Assembly: GCA_030386875.1 (NCBI GenBank) | Contig: CM059557.1 | Coordinates: 58,730,514-58,794,513, forward strand | DNA length: 64,000 nucleotides | Direction: 5' to 3' | Source: Morinoia aosen | Taxonomy: Eukaryota; Arthropoda; Malacostraca; Amphipoda; Talitridae | Shown: positions 21,201 to 33,644 of the stretch, in pieces | Layout of the letters: each line of letters begins with the position of its first letter | Position numbering within the stretch: the first letter of the stretch is position 1 | The notes under the pieces: model-generated | The model's database searches: none | Told to the model about the DNA's origin: nothing | The model's input: only the letters and a program-made list of their open reading frames with translations | Program-made: the position numbers and the translations under genes

Positions 21201-23100
21201 TATAATTCGTTGTTATAGCATATTCGACATGAAATACATAATTGTCAAGTATTTCATCTCCAACATCTGATTTCAAGAAATTGCTTCCCCATTTCAGTCT
21301 AGAATGTGCATAAATATACCCGACCGATGATACATTCAGCCCATTTAAAAAAATGAGATGTATCGTCCTAAATGATTAAAATTTTGTTTTTCCATGGTTG
21401 TGCGTATATTCTACCATTAAATAAGAAACATAACATACCTCGTGTTAAAAGAAGGGATGACGGAAGACTTTAAATCATATTTTAAAGTAGAATAAATCGT
21501 CACTAGAAAGACAGCTCTCTGCCTAGATAGATCTATCACAAAACTGGAATCAAAACACATTCACCGGATCATGTTATCACGTGCAAATTGCTTCGCCACT
21601 TATGTTTGAAGCCTCAGCAAATTACTCAGAAATATTCCATTAAGTTTTGCTAAGGTGCGAATTCACGACTATCAATGAGAGTTGATGGCGTACAGAATAA
21701 TGATGAAAAACATTGATGTGAGGCTCGCTGAGTGCTTTCCAATTAGTCTTTTTTACTAGATAGAGAATACAATACTGAAATTCTTACACCTGTCAACACT
21801 ACATGTCTTTATTTCTGAAATTTATTTCTGAAACACCGTGAATTGCTAGAGCAATTTTTACGTTGAATGGTGAAATGACCAAGATAAAATATTTTGCAGA
21901 ACTGCACCGTAAGTTAATTACGATGCCAATTCTACAATTCTGAGGTAAATTTGCACTGGTTTAGAATTGTACGAATATTTTACCTCATTTAATAATCTTT
22001 CCAGTAAAATATCCAAGCGTGTTTTTACCTAAGCGCGTCTTTCCCTAAGCATGTACATTCTTACATGTATGAAAGCTGGAAAATAAATTTAGTATCTAGC
22101 AGACTACATAGAAGTAATGTGGAGTAAGTTAGTTACATGGCTTATATGGCAACCTATCAAGCGAAGAAGAAATTGTGCAGTTAACTATGCAAAATAACTT
22201 ATTGTGTTTCTACCTTAAAACATATTATGCATACAAGACGAATACGCTAATTTAAAAGAAAGTTTAGTTGCATTTTCTGATCAATTTTTTATTCATCAGA
22301 TATCTTGTTTCAAATGATAACTTTATGGTTCAAATGTTTTTATTTCCCATTTTCATGGTGAAAGGCAATTTTTAGAATGAAATTTCGTTTTACTATTCTG
22401 TCGCTTCCATTATTTATTTTGGCTTAATTTATTTTTCGTTGAAGTTTTGAAGGCAACTTTTGAAAGCCGAATAAGTAGGGCATCGCCATCATCATGAGGT
22501 ACAAAGTTTCAGAATATGACACCAGTAAGTAAGAAAAATCCTGTTTTAAGATTAAACTTCCGAGTGATAAAGGAGTGTGAGGTTATTTCTATTTCTTGTC
22601 AAGAAATCATGGTGGGCAGTTTACGCGTAAATTTGTAGTTTATCGTCAGAGTTGCCTTTAATATTGAGCATTTTGAACGTATTATTTCAAAGTGAAAGGC
22701 GATAGAAATCAAGCAGTTTCAAAATTTTAAAGTCGCCAAAGAAATTATTTGTGTGTTTGTAGTTTGTTGAGCTTAAAATAGCTCTAATAGTCTTTTTTTT
22801 GCAGTATAAATATTCTATAAGTTTCATTTTTACATGTGGCACTACAGGCTTGAATGTCGTATTGAATGGACAAATGGATCAGTGCCCTGAAAAGATATTT
22901 AATGCTTCTCTTGGTTGGAGATGCTTGACTATAGGTGTAAAATCCCAATGAATTTGGACAGTTTTTTATGGGTAAATTATAGACATGATTTTTAATGGTA
23001 CATTTTTCAAGAATAATTCGCAGAAATTTTCAGTCTTCGGTCTCTTGAATTTTTTCACCGATTTTGTAAATGCGTAAACCTTCTCAAATTAAAATAATAT
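21201..23100. other. Intergenic, nothing recognised
   Basis: AT-rich sequence without recognisable coding or repeat structure. Confidence 0.4.
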
Positions 23101-23470
23101 TTATATGGTCTTGTTGACGTTCAAACTGATTTTACTTACTACGAGACACGGTGAAACGCTATCTAAGTCGTGAGCGAGTTGGTTCGCAGTGTTCACGGTG
23201 TTTTCATAGGATGAACTTGAGGCTAATGCACTGTCATCCTCATTCGGGATGAATTTGAAGGAAGGTATTGACTTAGCGATATCGTTTATAAAGATAAGAA
23301 ATAGAAGATATCTGAGAGCAGGTCCTTGAGGGATTCCATGGGTCATGTTTGTAGCTCTGAAGTTTAACTGTCAATTACTCCGTATTGGTTACAGTTAAGA
23401 GAGGTAGGATTTGAACCAATTTTGAAGAAGACCACAGTGGTATCGCTTCGAGGAAAGTATGTTGTGATCT
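23101..23470 (-). pseudogene. LINE reverse transcriptase fragment
   Basis: Minus-strand reading: DHNILSSK, WFKSYLS, then THGIPQGPALRYLLFLIFIN and KFIPNEDDSALASSS. This matches the GVPQGS.LGPLLFLIFIND and FADD motifs of CR1/Jockey-group RTs, but the catalytic FADD is NEDD and stops interrupt the SYLSNR region. Not functional. Confidence 0.75.
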
Positions 23471-25400
23471 AAACAGTTAAAAAAAATTTTTAAATTTTGT
23501 GGAAATGAAGAGTAATTAATTTCTTCTATCAATACTATAATAGAAAAATTTAGGAAAATTTAGAATGGCTCGAGTCTTTGATATTTAGGATCGAAAGACA
23601 AATTGCTTGTCCTAGATATAAAAATTACAGTCAATGTTAGGGTATTCTTAATTAAACGCTTTTTCGAAAATCTTACTTGAAACCGAAAATATAGAAATAG
23701 ATCAACAGCTACTGATGCAAGTTTTAATATTGCTCTCTAAGATCGGGGCTACTATTGTAATTTTTATTGAACTAAAAAAGTGTCGAAAGAGAAGGACTTG
23801 TTAATCATACCGGAGAGGATAGCAAAAACTAGAGAAACTACAAAATTTAATGTAAAAAGAAATTATACATGGTTTTTTCGTTAGCACTTTAATGTTTATG
23901 GAAACTTCTAAAGCGTTTGGTGGAGCAAAATAGATAAAGTGGTTCGAGTTTAAGGCCGCAAGATAACATAAGGTAGGAGTGGAATCGTTTTAACGTTATG
24001 AGCTATATTTTTCCAAAATTAACAAAAAAAATTCTGTAACGTTTCCGTGACGTTTCTCTGAGTTAGTTTTTGCTCCGTAAACAGAATTTAAGTGATCCTA
24101 AATTTTTGTATCATTTTTAGGTGGCAGTGAAATAAATTTTTCAAAACTCTAACTTGCGTTGTGACATAGTTTCTAAATCTTTGAGACATTTAAAAAGTAA
24201 ATTTTCCTTCATGGTGTAGGATCAAGCGCACCAGACGTTTCGTCACGTTATAAACAATATTTTTAGCTTTTCAGGGTTTTATTGGCTTTATGGCCACCTG
24301 AATTAAAGAATTGGACTATATTGATATAGTGTATCCTTATAACACTAGTTCTAAAGGACCAAGATTTGAAATCATCAATCGCACGAGTTATTTAAAATAT
24401 TTTTATTACCAGTGATGGCTTTGGCAAAATGTGCTCCGTTAAAAATGTATGATAAATGAAGCCGGTGTCCGACGTGGTTCCATACATGTCGTTGAGAGTA
24501 AGTGAATTTACGCGGTGGATGTCTGGTTAGTATTTTAATTTTTATTCTGAAATTTCATGTTCGTTCGTTATTTTTTCCTAAAAGATAATCTTTTTAAACT
24601 TAAATTTGGAAATGATCTGATGCGTTCAAAGTCAGGATTCCAGAAAAATTTTTGTTGAACACTTTGTGAATAAATTACCTTTTTGTTTATTGTCAGTAAA
24701 TATACTAGTTACTTAACTTGAAATGGGGAGGAAATATTATAATTGCACTTAGGTTAAGAAGTTTACAATACTTCCGCAATTGCCCAAATTTTACAGATCT
24801 AAGTTGAAATTCCCATGAGTTATTATGTCATCAAAGTGAGGTTTGTTCGTAAAGTTTGTTTGTGTTTGTGAAATATCCAAATTTCTTGAAGGTAATCGAC
24901 AGAATACTCTAATGTGGAAAAATTTTATTGCCTTTTTTTGGCATCGATACAAAGGGGTGCAATGTTGCCCGTGGTTAACCATCTTTTCAGAAATAATAAC
25001 AGCACAATATCTGCTCCAGGTGAATACACTTACACTCCAATTGCGTTGTTCATCTGAACACTGTAATCCGTCGTCATTGTAATCCTTACACTCCTTTTTT
25101 CATCCGTTGTTCATCCGTTCGTCAAAGATTGGAATGCTTTGTAATCTAGCATGTTTTTCAGGTTAACAGTTGTAATATTCCGCCAATACTCAATAAAGCA
25201 AAGAATATCGGAATGGTAATTGAATTTAATGAGTTTGCAGTTTGTTTCCCCCATTTTAAGGTACAGTGGCCTGCAGATTTCAGTATAGGAGAGACAAGTC
25301 TTTTTCCTTCACTGGTGGAGAATAGTTGAACCTTTGAATTTTCAGGTGTTGGCAGCGCTCAGGGGGCTTAAGTCAAGGCATAGTGAGTTTACGTCTCGAA
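23101..25400 (-). mobile_element. Degenerate LINE (CR1/L2/Jockey-like), minus strand
   Basis: Two recognisable blocks in the order expected for one LINE on the minus strand. Around 24700-25310 lie endonuclease-like pieces (HSDILCFIEYW, then DIITHGNFNLDL where AP-endonucleases have GDFN.D, then LLNLSAIIIFPPHF). At 23101-23470 lies the RT palm. The 1.2 kb between them has decayed beyond recognition. Confidence 0.55.
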
Positions 25401-26235
25401 CAATAATTTAGAAAATCTTGTTTTGGTCAAACATTCTCCACGGTGGTAGGTAAGAAAAAAACACGGGTTATATTACTAATAATGCTGATCGGCGTGGAAA
25501 AAAGATTATTCAAGAATATCTGAGCGAAGTAAAATAAAACAGTAAATTTAGAAAAATGATCGTCGTCGAGCATGTTCACTTGAGTGTTTTAATGATTAAG
25601 CGGCTTATCCTCGTGAGCTCAGGCAAGAAGTCTGGTTTCAGAACTCACGTATTTGGTCAAACGTTTCAGCGATTTAGCTTGCAGTATACTCTGGATGTGG
25701 TCCTGATGGTTGTAGACGCTCGGTGGTGAGAGTTTTTCTTTCACACCTAGTGTTTTGCTGATAATTTCTCCACTCGCGCTTTTGAAGGACAAAAAAGTGA
25801 AAAGATTCCATTCTTACTCGAGACTGTAAAGTCGCTCCTATCGCAATGGATGATGTTCGTCTGGGGTGTTTTTCTTCTGTCTACGAGAACAAATTCAACT
25901 TGATCGTAGTTTGAGTTTTTGTTTATTGCTTTCATTCGTCGAGTGTCATTTGCAAAGTGTATACAAGGTTTGTCAGCGCAACCGTACTGATTTTACCACG
26001 ATTTAATGAAGAGCAGGTATGAGAAATATTATATTTTAATATTACGTGGAGAGAAATTTCTTTCCTACTACAGCAATACCATGAAATTCAACTCCTGTAT
26101 TTGGCACTTGACTAATTGTGAATGTTTTTATCCAGTGAGTCATTTATTGCGATAATGTTAACTGAATTATTTTGACAGATATTAAGAAATGCATTATAAA
26201 TAAAAGTGCCAAGATACACGTCTTAAATCTCATTA
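25401..26235. other. Intergenic, nothing recognised
   Basis: A 62-codon minus frame (25747-25935) lacks recognisable motifs. No repeat ends seen. Confidence 0.4.
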
Positions 26236-27305
26236 TTTATTTAGGAAAGGCAATGAATAAAAATTTCTGGAACGTTTCGACCACCAGGGTCATTATCAAC
26301 CTGAAAACAAGTAGAAAAAACTAGTCAAGTGTCAAATTTACATCAATCATGAACGAAGAACGCAAACATATATGAAAGGAACAAAATAAAAATGTTCAGT
26401 ATCAAAATTACGTTAGTAGCAGAGGAAAGGCAGATTGCATTTCATTTAAAACCGGTATTTCTTTCAAAATGTGGAGAGATTCTAAAATGCGGAGGTTTAT
26501 TTGGTTTGATGCAGCGGAAATTACTCTAAAATCACCTAATCTAACAGGAATGTCGCACTTTTCTGCATGAGAGCGGACTGAAGAGTGGGAAGGTGTGGAA
26601 AGTAACTGGCGGAACTAAAACTCGAGCAAAGGTACTCTGACGCACACTGTGCGCAACTATATTTGTAAATCACAGATGAGAGCATACCCTTAGGAGTTTT
26701 AGCTTTATAATTGAAAAATGATCCTATTCTATACGTATTGACTAACACTAATTTAAAATCAATCTGCGGAAAATGTTTAGAAAGAAGAATGACAAGGTCT
26801 TTTTTAAGTTTCTCCGATTGGTGACCGAAGAACGGAAACGACAAAAAGAGTTCTTTAGAGGAGCGGTAGGTAGAGTGACATCGGTGAAAAATTTTCGGTT
26901 CAAAAAGTTCTTAACACAAGAATCAACTAGTGGTGAAGGAAAGCCATTATTGCTAAAAAAACCTTCAAAAATTCAAATTCCTTATGCATAGTTTCAAATG
27001 AAGAACACACACGATAGGCCCTAGACAACAAAGTTTTGATGCTATTAAATTTGAAGGAGAATGTACAAAAGCTGAAGAAACTAATTCCTAACTCGGTAAA
27101 TGTTTTCTTACGGAAAACAGAACTTTGAAACCTACCCTCTTTGTGTGTTATAGTAGCGTCTAAAAATGAGAGACAATTAATCTTTTCTGACTCCATAGTA
27201 AATTTGATGCTAGGGTGACGCGAGTTCAAAAATTCTAAAAATAAATTGGAATGGGAACTATTCCTAAACAACAAAAAAGTATCCTCAATATAACGTTTAT
27301 ACAAC
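26236..27305 (-). mobile_element. Truncated Penelope-like element, minus strand
   Basis: Contains the RT from motif C onward (RYIEDTFLLF near 27275-27304, with YIED in place of YLDD), HPSIKFTMESE, SFLDATITHK, HRAYRVCSSFE, and further on FPFFGHQSEKLK, a damaged Cys/GIY region and INLRILESLHILKEIPVLN. Frameshifts separate the parts. The 3' end carries a hammerhead-like motif (26274-26300, minus). It is cut at 27305, where RTE-like LINE sequence starts. Confidence 0.78.
26268..26304 (-). ncRNA. Hammerhead-like motif of the truncated PLE
   Basis: Minus strand: TTGATAATGACC, loop CTGG, TGGTCGAAACGTT. Stem II (GACC/GGTC) and GAAACG fit; the first core box is TTGATAA rather than CTGANGA, so activity is doubtful. 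Confidence 0.3.
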
Positions 27306-27307
27306 GC

Positions 27308-28050
27308 AGGAGGATGAATGGTGAAGTGTTAGAGGAGGTAGAACATTTTAGGTACTTTGGGTCGGATGTGGTTGTTAAGGATAGTATGGAAGAAAAAGTG
27401 AGGCATTGAGTGAGTGAAGGCTGTTAGACATTGGGTGCAATGAGGAAAGTTTTTGAAGAGATGGAGTAACAAGAAGAGATAGGATCAGGAATGAGTTGGT
27501 TAGGGGGCAGACGGGTGTTATCAAACAGTTGAGCAGGCGAGTGGATGAAAGAGTGCTTTGATGGTTTGGGCATGTTGGAAGAATGAATGATGAGCGGCTG
27601 GAGAAAAAGATTTATACATCGGAAGTGAATGGTATTAGAGCGCGAGGTAGACCACAGATGAGTTGGATGGATGGGATGAAACGTACTTTGTATGAGAGTG
27701 GTCTGATTTTGGACGTGGCGAGCGGGATGACTGCGGACAGAGGTGAGTGGGGGCAGTGCATAAGAAAGTAATTTTATTTTTGACGCGGTACTGGAAGCCT
27801 GCCCGCGTGTGATGGGGTTGACCTGTCCTCTGCGGGGGGGAGGGGCTGCACTCAATGAAGCGGTCGGGGCAAACCAGCTATGGCTGTCGGGCCTGACTGT
27901 GGAAGGTGGTTGGGCTGGGCTGCTGCTGATCCTAGCAGTCTGGTGCAGTCAGTGCTGCCTCTTTAGCCTCCTAGAGACTAAGAGTGATGATTGTGGCCTG
28001 CTGTCGGCTACCCCCCCATAGGGAGGAGAAGCCTGGTATATGTATGTATG
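27308..28050 (+). mobile_element. RTE-like LINE, 3' end (copy 1)
   Basis: Encodes the typical C-terminus of RTE-like LINE polyproteins: FRYFGSDVVV, then WFGHVGRMNDERLEKKIYTS, RARGRPQMSWMDGMKR and a short tail ending QCIRK with a stop at about 27769-27771. A GC-richer 3' UTR follows and ends in TATGTATGTATG. Stop codons and a frameshift interrupt the upstream part. A second copy with the same UTR is at 30443-36103, and the intact UTR here serves as the empty-site reference for the hAT inserted there. Confidence 0.75.
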
Positions 28051-29419
28051 AATTAAGATGCTCATAAATTTGCTTGGACAAATATTGGATAGTTTAGGTA
28101 CATGGTAAATGTCATAAAAAAACAATTCATCATGTATACCAAGTTGCCTATTGTTTCTTTTTACAGTTCAAGGTCTGGTACGTACAGTATGTATTTAAAA
28201 TCATTATTAATATTACATAGAAAATATTTGCATAATACAGAACAGCATTTTTGGCATAATCATACATCCTGAACTGGAACAAAATTTTGGGATGCACTTT
28301 GAGTGATTTCAATTTTTTTTGTGACCTACTGTAAATTAAAGCAGAAATAATAGTTGATAGTGCCTAAACTTTTATCATAAACTTAAATAATAAGGCTTGT
28401 GTGATGTTATTCAGGGCTTTCATGTTAGCCACAGCCCCGATGATGTGAACTCATGCTGTTATGATAACTTCTGGGTTATCAAATTTAGTTTGAACCCTAT
28501 TGTGCTCAATAGGTTGATGAATTTTTTATTTAAGTATAAATGTATGAAAAAGAATATTCAATTTTTTCAGTTTTTCCAACAAATACAGTTGTTTGCATAA
28601 AAAATATTACATATTACGGTAAATATCAGCATTTTGAAGAGCAGACATGATCATTTGATGAGCATTGAGGCTATTTTCACAGCTTTCTCCATGAGTGATT
28701 TCACTTTCATGAGAGCAGTAGGTCAAAATACTTCACTGTAGTCAATATCATTAGTCTGCATGTAGCATTCTGCAATATAGCAAATCTTTAAATTTTCATG
28801 TTATGTTTTCAAGAAAAAGTGTCCATTTTTTCTGTGGGAATTTTGTTTCGAGTGAGACAAACGGTGTCATTTTTACTTAGCTCTGCATCTCTCCTCGCAT
28901 GACATATTGCTATTTGTTAGTTTTTTGGTGAAATTGTTTCCTCTTAACATCTTCCTTTACTAGAAATTAGCTTATCACAATGACCTATTATATATCTAAA
29001 ATCAGGATCAACAGTATTGGCATAATTAATCATAAATGTATATTTCTTTTGTTGGCTATTGTTTGTGTTGGTTGTTCATGGTTCACTTCAAAAATACATT
29101 TGCAGTGAACACACTAGAGTCTTTCTTTGCCCGGGAAACATATAAATATACAAGACTAAGACAGTCATATGCAACTAGAACTCTGTGGTGTTAGCTCCCG
29201 TAAGTGGGGGCTGGGAAGGTGTGCCATGGTGCCGGCTGTGGGCAGACAGGCCGTCATCAGTGTCAGTTGACCAGTGGCTGCGCTCTTGTGAAGATCACGC
29301 GCCTGTGCGTTTGGAGCATTGCCCTCGGTGTTGATAGGCAGTTGGACTGCGGTAGTGTTAATCTGAGTGACTAACGATTGGATCGAGCCTTGTGCTGAAA
29401 GTGGTCCTTGGTCCAAAGC
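28051..29419. other. Intergenic, mostly unrecognised
   Basis: AT-rich to about 29160. At 29165-29416 a GC-richer block has an 83-codon minus frame (Gln/Pro/Thr-rich) without a recognisable domain; it may be a retroelement remnant. Confidence 0.35.
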
Positions 29420-29558
29420 CGGTTAGCGAAATAGAGAAACGAAAAATCTTATACTCACTAAAAAATACTAAAGCTACAAGACATGATGGCACTAGCCTCC
29501 AATAAATAAAAGACATCTTCTCTGCCACAGCACACCTGATTTGTTTGATAATAAACAA
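29420..29558 (+). mobile_element. CR1/L2-like LINE fragment, piece 1 of 3
   Basis: Aligns with 48030-48175 of the LINE at 47575 (AAAAATCTTATACTCACTAAAAAATAC against AATATCTTATACTCACTAAA and onward to the GATAATNAA region). The alignment resumes at 30311 after an insertion, then at 36104 after a second one. Confidence 0.7.
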
Positions 29559-30310
29559 CGGCATCTATGGAAGCTTTATTTCCAATTTCAAGTCTGATAC
29601 ATATCACCTGGTACATTGGATTTTCAAATGCATTATAACTAACACCAGGAAGCCATGACCCTTTCCCCCTGTCAAGACCGACGGAAAGGAAAGACCGGTA
29701 CCCATTTCAGACACATGGGTAGAGTGGGATACTGTTCTTGGAATTTTTCCCCTATACCCAACAGAGAAAATCGCCACCAGCGCCGGGACTCGAACCATCG
29801 TTTGCCTGCACGGAGGCGGGTACTAAGCCACACGGCTATGGCGTAAATACATCTATAGCCATCAAGGAGGTTTAATGGAATGGAGGCGGCATCGCTATCT
29901 TTTGCCAGTCAAGCGAGTGAAGCCACTTTTGCCATCCCAAGCCCCGCCCACCCGGCATTTGGCCCCAGTGTAGAGGTGGTGTTGCAGTGGAGGTACAGCA
30001 CCACCTCCAACATCAAGAACTGAACACCGTTTGCAATTCATATAATTTCTGTACGTACACGTGAAAACTTATGTCTGAATCTTTTTTGAAAGTAACTGCA
30101 CATGTGTATAATGCATGAGCTCGGCATATAGGGAAAGTAGTTCTTGAACGCAGCATGGATAAGCTGCACCCTTCCACACCGAGTGCCACTTGCGAACTTA
30201 GCGGCTGAGCCCCATCTCCGTGTCTGGGGCCGTCTGCCTACAGCTACCGAAAATTGGCTTCACTTTAGAGCGATGATGCCGGTTCCATGTATCCAACTTG
30301 CTTGATAGCC
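29559..30310. mobile_element. 752-bp insertion splitting the LINE, containing a SINE
   Basis: The LINE alignment stops at ATAAACAA (29551-29558) and resumes at ATAAACAA (30311-30318), an 8-bp direct repeat. The left part is a tRNA-derived SINE. The right part (29870-30280) is GC-richer and unidentified, with an inverted pair TGGTGTTGCAGTGGAGGT / ACCACCTCC near 29973-30010. No clear terminal inverted repeats. Confidence 0.5.
29640..29845 (-). mobile_element. tRNA-derived SINE, minus strand
   Basis: The minus-strand 5' region (29843 down to about 29772) resembles a tRNA: A box TGGCTTAGTACCCG near 29817-29830 and B box GGTTCGAGTCCC at 29785-29796, spaced as in Pol III promoters. About 130 bp of tRNA-unrelated sequence follows. 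Cloverleaf arms are only partly maintained, so this is a SINE head and not a working tRNA gene. The 3' end is uncertain. Confidence 0.6.
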
Positions 30311-30442
30311 ATAAACAAGTTTCCCGATCAATGGAAACTATCCATTATTAAGCCATTACATAAATTTGGTCGTATCGATATAACGTCAAACTATAGACCA
30401 ATCAGTCTCCTGCCTGTTGTGTCCAAAATCTAAGAAGAAGTA
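30311..30442 (+). mobile_element. CR1/L2-like LINE fragment, piece 2 of 3
   Basis: Aligns with 48170-48310: AAGTTTCC.CAATGGAAA, CCATTATTA..CC, CAAACTA.AG.CC, ATCAGT and TGTCCAAA. It encodes the PISLLPVVSKI region before RT motif A. It ends where the RTE-like LINE begins. Confidence 0.75.
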
Positions 30443-31503
30443 ATAACACACCATCCATATTAGCAGAGTCTTGCGGTTTGAGAGCAGCTGAGAGGAGGAA
30501 TTTGGTTGCGTTTGAGATGAAGTGTTTGGGGAGCATGTACGGAGTAACAAGAAGAGATAGGATCAGGAATGAGTTGGTTAGGGGGCTGTCGGGTGTTGTC
30601 AAAAAGTTGAGCAGGCGGGTGGATGAAAGAATCCTTGGATGGTTTGGGCATGTTTAAAGAATGAATGTTGAGCTGCTGGTGAAAAAGATTTATACGTTGG
30701 AAGTGAGTGGTATAAGAGCGCGAGGTAGGCCACGGATGAGTTGGATGGATGGGGTGAAACGTGCTTTGTATGAGAGGGGTTTGACTGTGGACGTAGCAAG
30801 AGGGATGACTGCTGACAGAAGTGAGTGAAAGCAATGCATAAAAAGGCAATTCTATTTTTTTTGACGCGGTACTGGAAGCCCGCCCGCGTGTGATGGGATT
30901 AACCTTTCCTGTGCGGGGGGGAGGGGCTGCACTCAATGAAGCGGTCGGGGTAAATCAGCAATGGCTGTCGGGTCTGACTGTGGAAGATGGTTATGCTGGG
31001 CTGCTGCTGATCCTGGCAGTCTAGTGTGGCCAGTATAGACCGACCGGGGTTGAAAATTTGGCCGGGGCCGGGGCCGGGGCCGGGGTCAACAAATTTGTCA
31101 TGGCCGGGGCCGGGCCGGGGCCGGGGTTATTACATTTATCATGGCCGGGGCCGGGGTTCAGACCATCTCAGGACGTGTCACGATGACGTAATACACAACG
31201 CCGGTAAGTGGCTCAATGCATGTTGAATTACGGTTGCGGTTGGGTGTGTATTTATGTCAAGTCAATTAAGTCTTGTAGACTTGCAGTTGCAGTACTTGTT
31301 GAATTAATTAATATAGAAACAATTATATTAATTGAATATACCGGGTGTTCCACAAAATGTCCCCGACTTTTTAATTGATTCTATCTCCGCTTTAAATTAA
31401 CATATTTAAATTGTCTTTTTTTCACAATGTGGTAAATCTTGTTTCATTTTCGAATTATTTAATAGAATTAAAAGTGCAATTTTTGGGAAATCTAATACGT
31501 TAA

Positions 31504-32936
31504 ACGAAAAGAAGAACCAATATAAAAGGGAACATTCTTTTAATGGCAAACGTTTCGTAATCTCTGATACCATCATCAGTGCTGTAAAACAAGGAATGAA
31601 AAACGATACTGAACAAATTGCTAAAAGCTATAAGAAATTAATATCACTATACCTACATCAAAAAATAGCTATGCCTAACCATTAAAAATAAAAACACAAT
31701 TTCTCTTAAACATTCGAAGCCATACTTACACATACACCTAAGTTCTAGCAACCAAACCAACACACAATAACATCTACACAAAGTAACAGAACTGCATACA
31801 CACACACACACAAAACACACTCACACACACGGACACACACACATTCCAACACACTCCTATTTACACAGTTGGGGCAATATATAATTTCATCGCACTTTGA
31901 TCATTGTTTAGCTGAGGTCTATGGGTAAAAATGAACAATGATTCCAAAATTCTAAGGTCAAATTCCTCTGCAATTCTACAAGGTATGGAGAAATTGGAAC
32001 TTTTGAAAGTGTGGTTTGAACTATGGCAATGATCTCTGATGGCTGACTGGAAGGGAGATGAGTATGGACGGCCGATTCTATGGGAGATACCAGAGTGTTG
32101 GCTGTGACGAATAAATTGCTGGAGTGTGGTACTTTCAACATGGGACTGCAGGCAGCAATCACATTTATACAAGTGGACACAACCATTTCTCAGGCACTCT
32201 TCCAAACGTTCTGTCCTATTGAAAAATAAACTCATTTTAAAACATTTTCTATAAAATGGTAACACGTCAATGAAAGTAAAATGAGAGTGTATCAGAGATA
32301 AAAGATCTTTTCTCATCTCCTTGTAAAGATAGCCCAAGAATGGAGCTCGACGAAAACCTTTTTCGTTGGTGCGGTCAGAATTGTACACGGAGAGGAAAGT
32401 TTTTGTCTAAAAACTTTTTGACCAGATTGTTAATTAAAGATACATGGTATTTATTTTGTATAAGTAACTTTTTGATTTATTTCACTTCATCATGAAATAT
32501 CTTATTTGAATTTGAAATACAGTATGCTCTATGCAATAATGAAATGACACTTGTTTTACTATAATCCTTGTAAATGCAACTGAAGAAATTGGTACATAAT
32601 CCCGTAAATGTAGGTTTTCTATAAACAGAGGTGGTGAACATGGAATTAGTTTTTTTACAAGAACGTCAAAAAATGGCATTTTATCATTCTGCTCAATTTC
32701 CATTGTGAAATTTATCTTGGCGTGGTATCCATTTATGTAGTCAAAGAATTTTAGGGCCTCTTCCTGTGAACGATACATCACCGATGATATTTCACAGTAG
32801 GTATTTCACAAGGTATTTCTTTGTAGGTATTTCATTCCTTGTTTTACAGCACTTATGATGGAATCAGAGATTCCGAAAGGTTTGCCATTAAAAGAATGTT
32901 CCATTTTATATTGGTTCTTCTTTTCATTTTACGAAT
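31504..32936 (-). mobile_element. Penelope-like element nested in the mariner-like TIR
   Basis: Arms 31504-31602 and 32830-32936 are inverted copies ending in GGTTCTTCTTTTC. The minus strand between them encodes RT thumb and GIY-YIG parts. The left arm hammerhead-like core is intact in sequence (CTGATGA at 31573-31579, minus); the right one is damaged (CTTATGA, GAAAG). Confidence 0.82.
31861..32781 (-). pseudogene. PLE RT thumb and GIY-YIG endonuclease, broken
   Basis: 32781-32482 encodes the post-motif-C part (RSQEEALKFFDYINGYHAKI, FTMEIEQNDKMPFFDVLVKK). 32388-31861 encodes APFLGYLYKEMRKDLLSL, FKMSLFFNRTERLEECLRNG, YKCDCCLQSHVESTTLQQFI, RHSQHSGISHRIGR, AIRDHC and LRILESLFIFTHRPQLNND, then a stop. 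A frameshift separates the two. YVG is HVE here, so the nuclease motif is lost. All RT catalytic motifs are missing. Confidence 0.75.
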
Positions 32937-32975
32937 AATTTAAGTTTTTGAAAATCGTTTATTAACCACTTTACA

Positions 32976-33248
32976 GTGATCGATTTACTGAAAGAGGCAG
33001 AAAAATTATTTGTTCAAAGGAAAAGTTTCAAAAACAACACTGGTGATCTTCTTCATTTCTCAATACTTACTGTGAAGGAACGCGTTTTCAAAACATCACC
33101 TCCATCATTAATAATTCTTCGACAGCGAGTTGAAGTGTTTCAAGAACTAAAAGAAAACGGTGAAATGATCCGCAAAACTCTTCGTTTAATAGTGGCTAGA
33201 AGTAATGCTTGCCTTGAGAGAAATGGTGGGTATGTCGAAGGATACTAA
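32976..33248 (+). pseudogene. C-terminal remnant of mariner-like transposase
   Basis: A 90-codon frame contains EMIRKTLRLIVARSNACLER and NGGYVEGY before the stop, the counterpart of the CI..NG.HFE tail at 654-854. The N-terminal half overlaps the inner end of the TIR and is of doubtful coding value. The DDE/D core is absent. Confidence 0.5.
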
Positions 33249-33644
33249 ATTCCTTTTTTATTCAAACTTTATTTAATGTATGGATTTGTTACTCTTTTAG
33301 GTTTTTGTTTGTTCGTTTTTTTGGATAGTGCAAAATAAGGAAGAATAAGAATGAGAATATCAATATTTTCCTTCGAAAAATTAGTTTTTCTACCCGTTTC
33401 AGTTAATCGATCACTGTAAAGTTGTTGTTAAACGATTTTCAAAAAACATAAATTATTTGAAATAAATTATGGACTAAGTAATTATGTAATAAAATTTACT
33501 ACATTGTGAAAAAATGAAAATTAAAATATTTAAATTTAAAGCGGAAATATAATCAATTAAAACTCAGTGACAGTTTGGTGGGACACCCGGAATAATGACT
33601 AAAAGTAATCGTCAGCAGTATGGGATTACTTTTACATATCGGTG

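Larger units (their letters stand above)
31339..33592. mobile_element. Tc1/mariner-like element with ~190-bp TIRs, interrupted by a PLE
   Basis: Left TIR TACCGGGTGTTCCACA and right TIR (reverse complement TTCCGGGTGTCCCACC) are flanked by TA at 31337-31338 and 33593-33594. The left arm is split by the PLE: it runs 31339-31503 and resumes at about 32937-32990, where GAAAATCGTTTATTAACC and CTTTACAGTGATCGATTTAC mirror 33400-33450. The interior retains only a transposase tail (32976-33248). Confidence 0.8.

Noticed and set aside
27424..27855. 143-codon minus frame, and the similar 30460-30936 minus frame
   Set aside because: Both are antisense shadows of the RTE-like LINE C-terminus and 3' UTR on the + strand.
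29772..29843. tRNA gene on the minus strand
   Set aside because: A and B boxes are present, but arm pairing is incomplete and a non-tRNA body follows directly, so a SINE head fits better.
31026..31226. Gly/Pro-rich 66-codon frame
   Set aside because: It is only the translation of the CCGGGG subterminal array of the hAT element.
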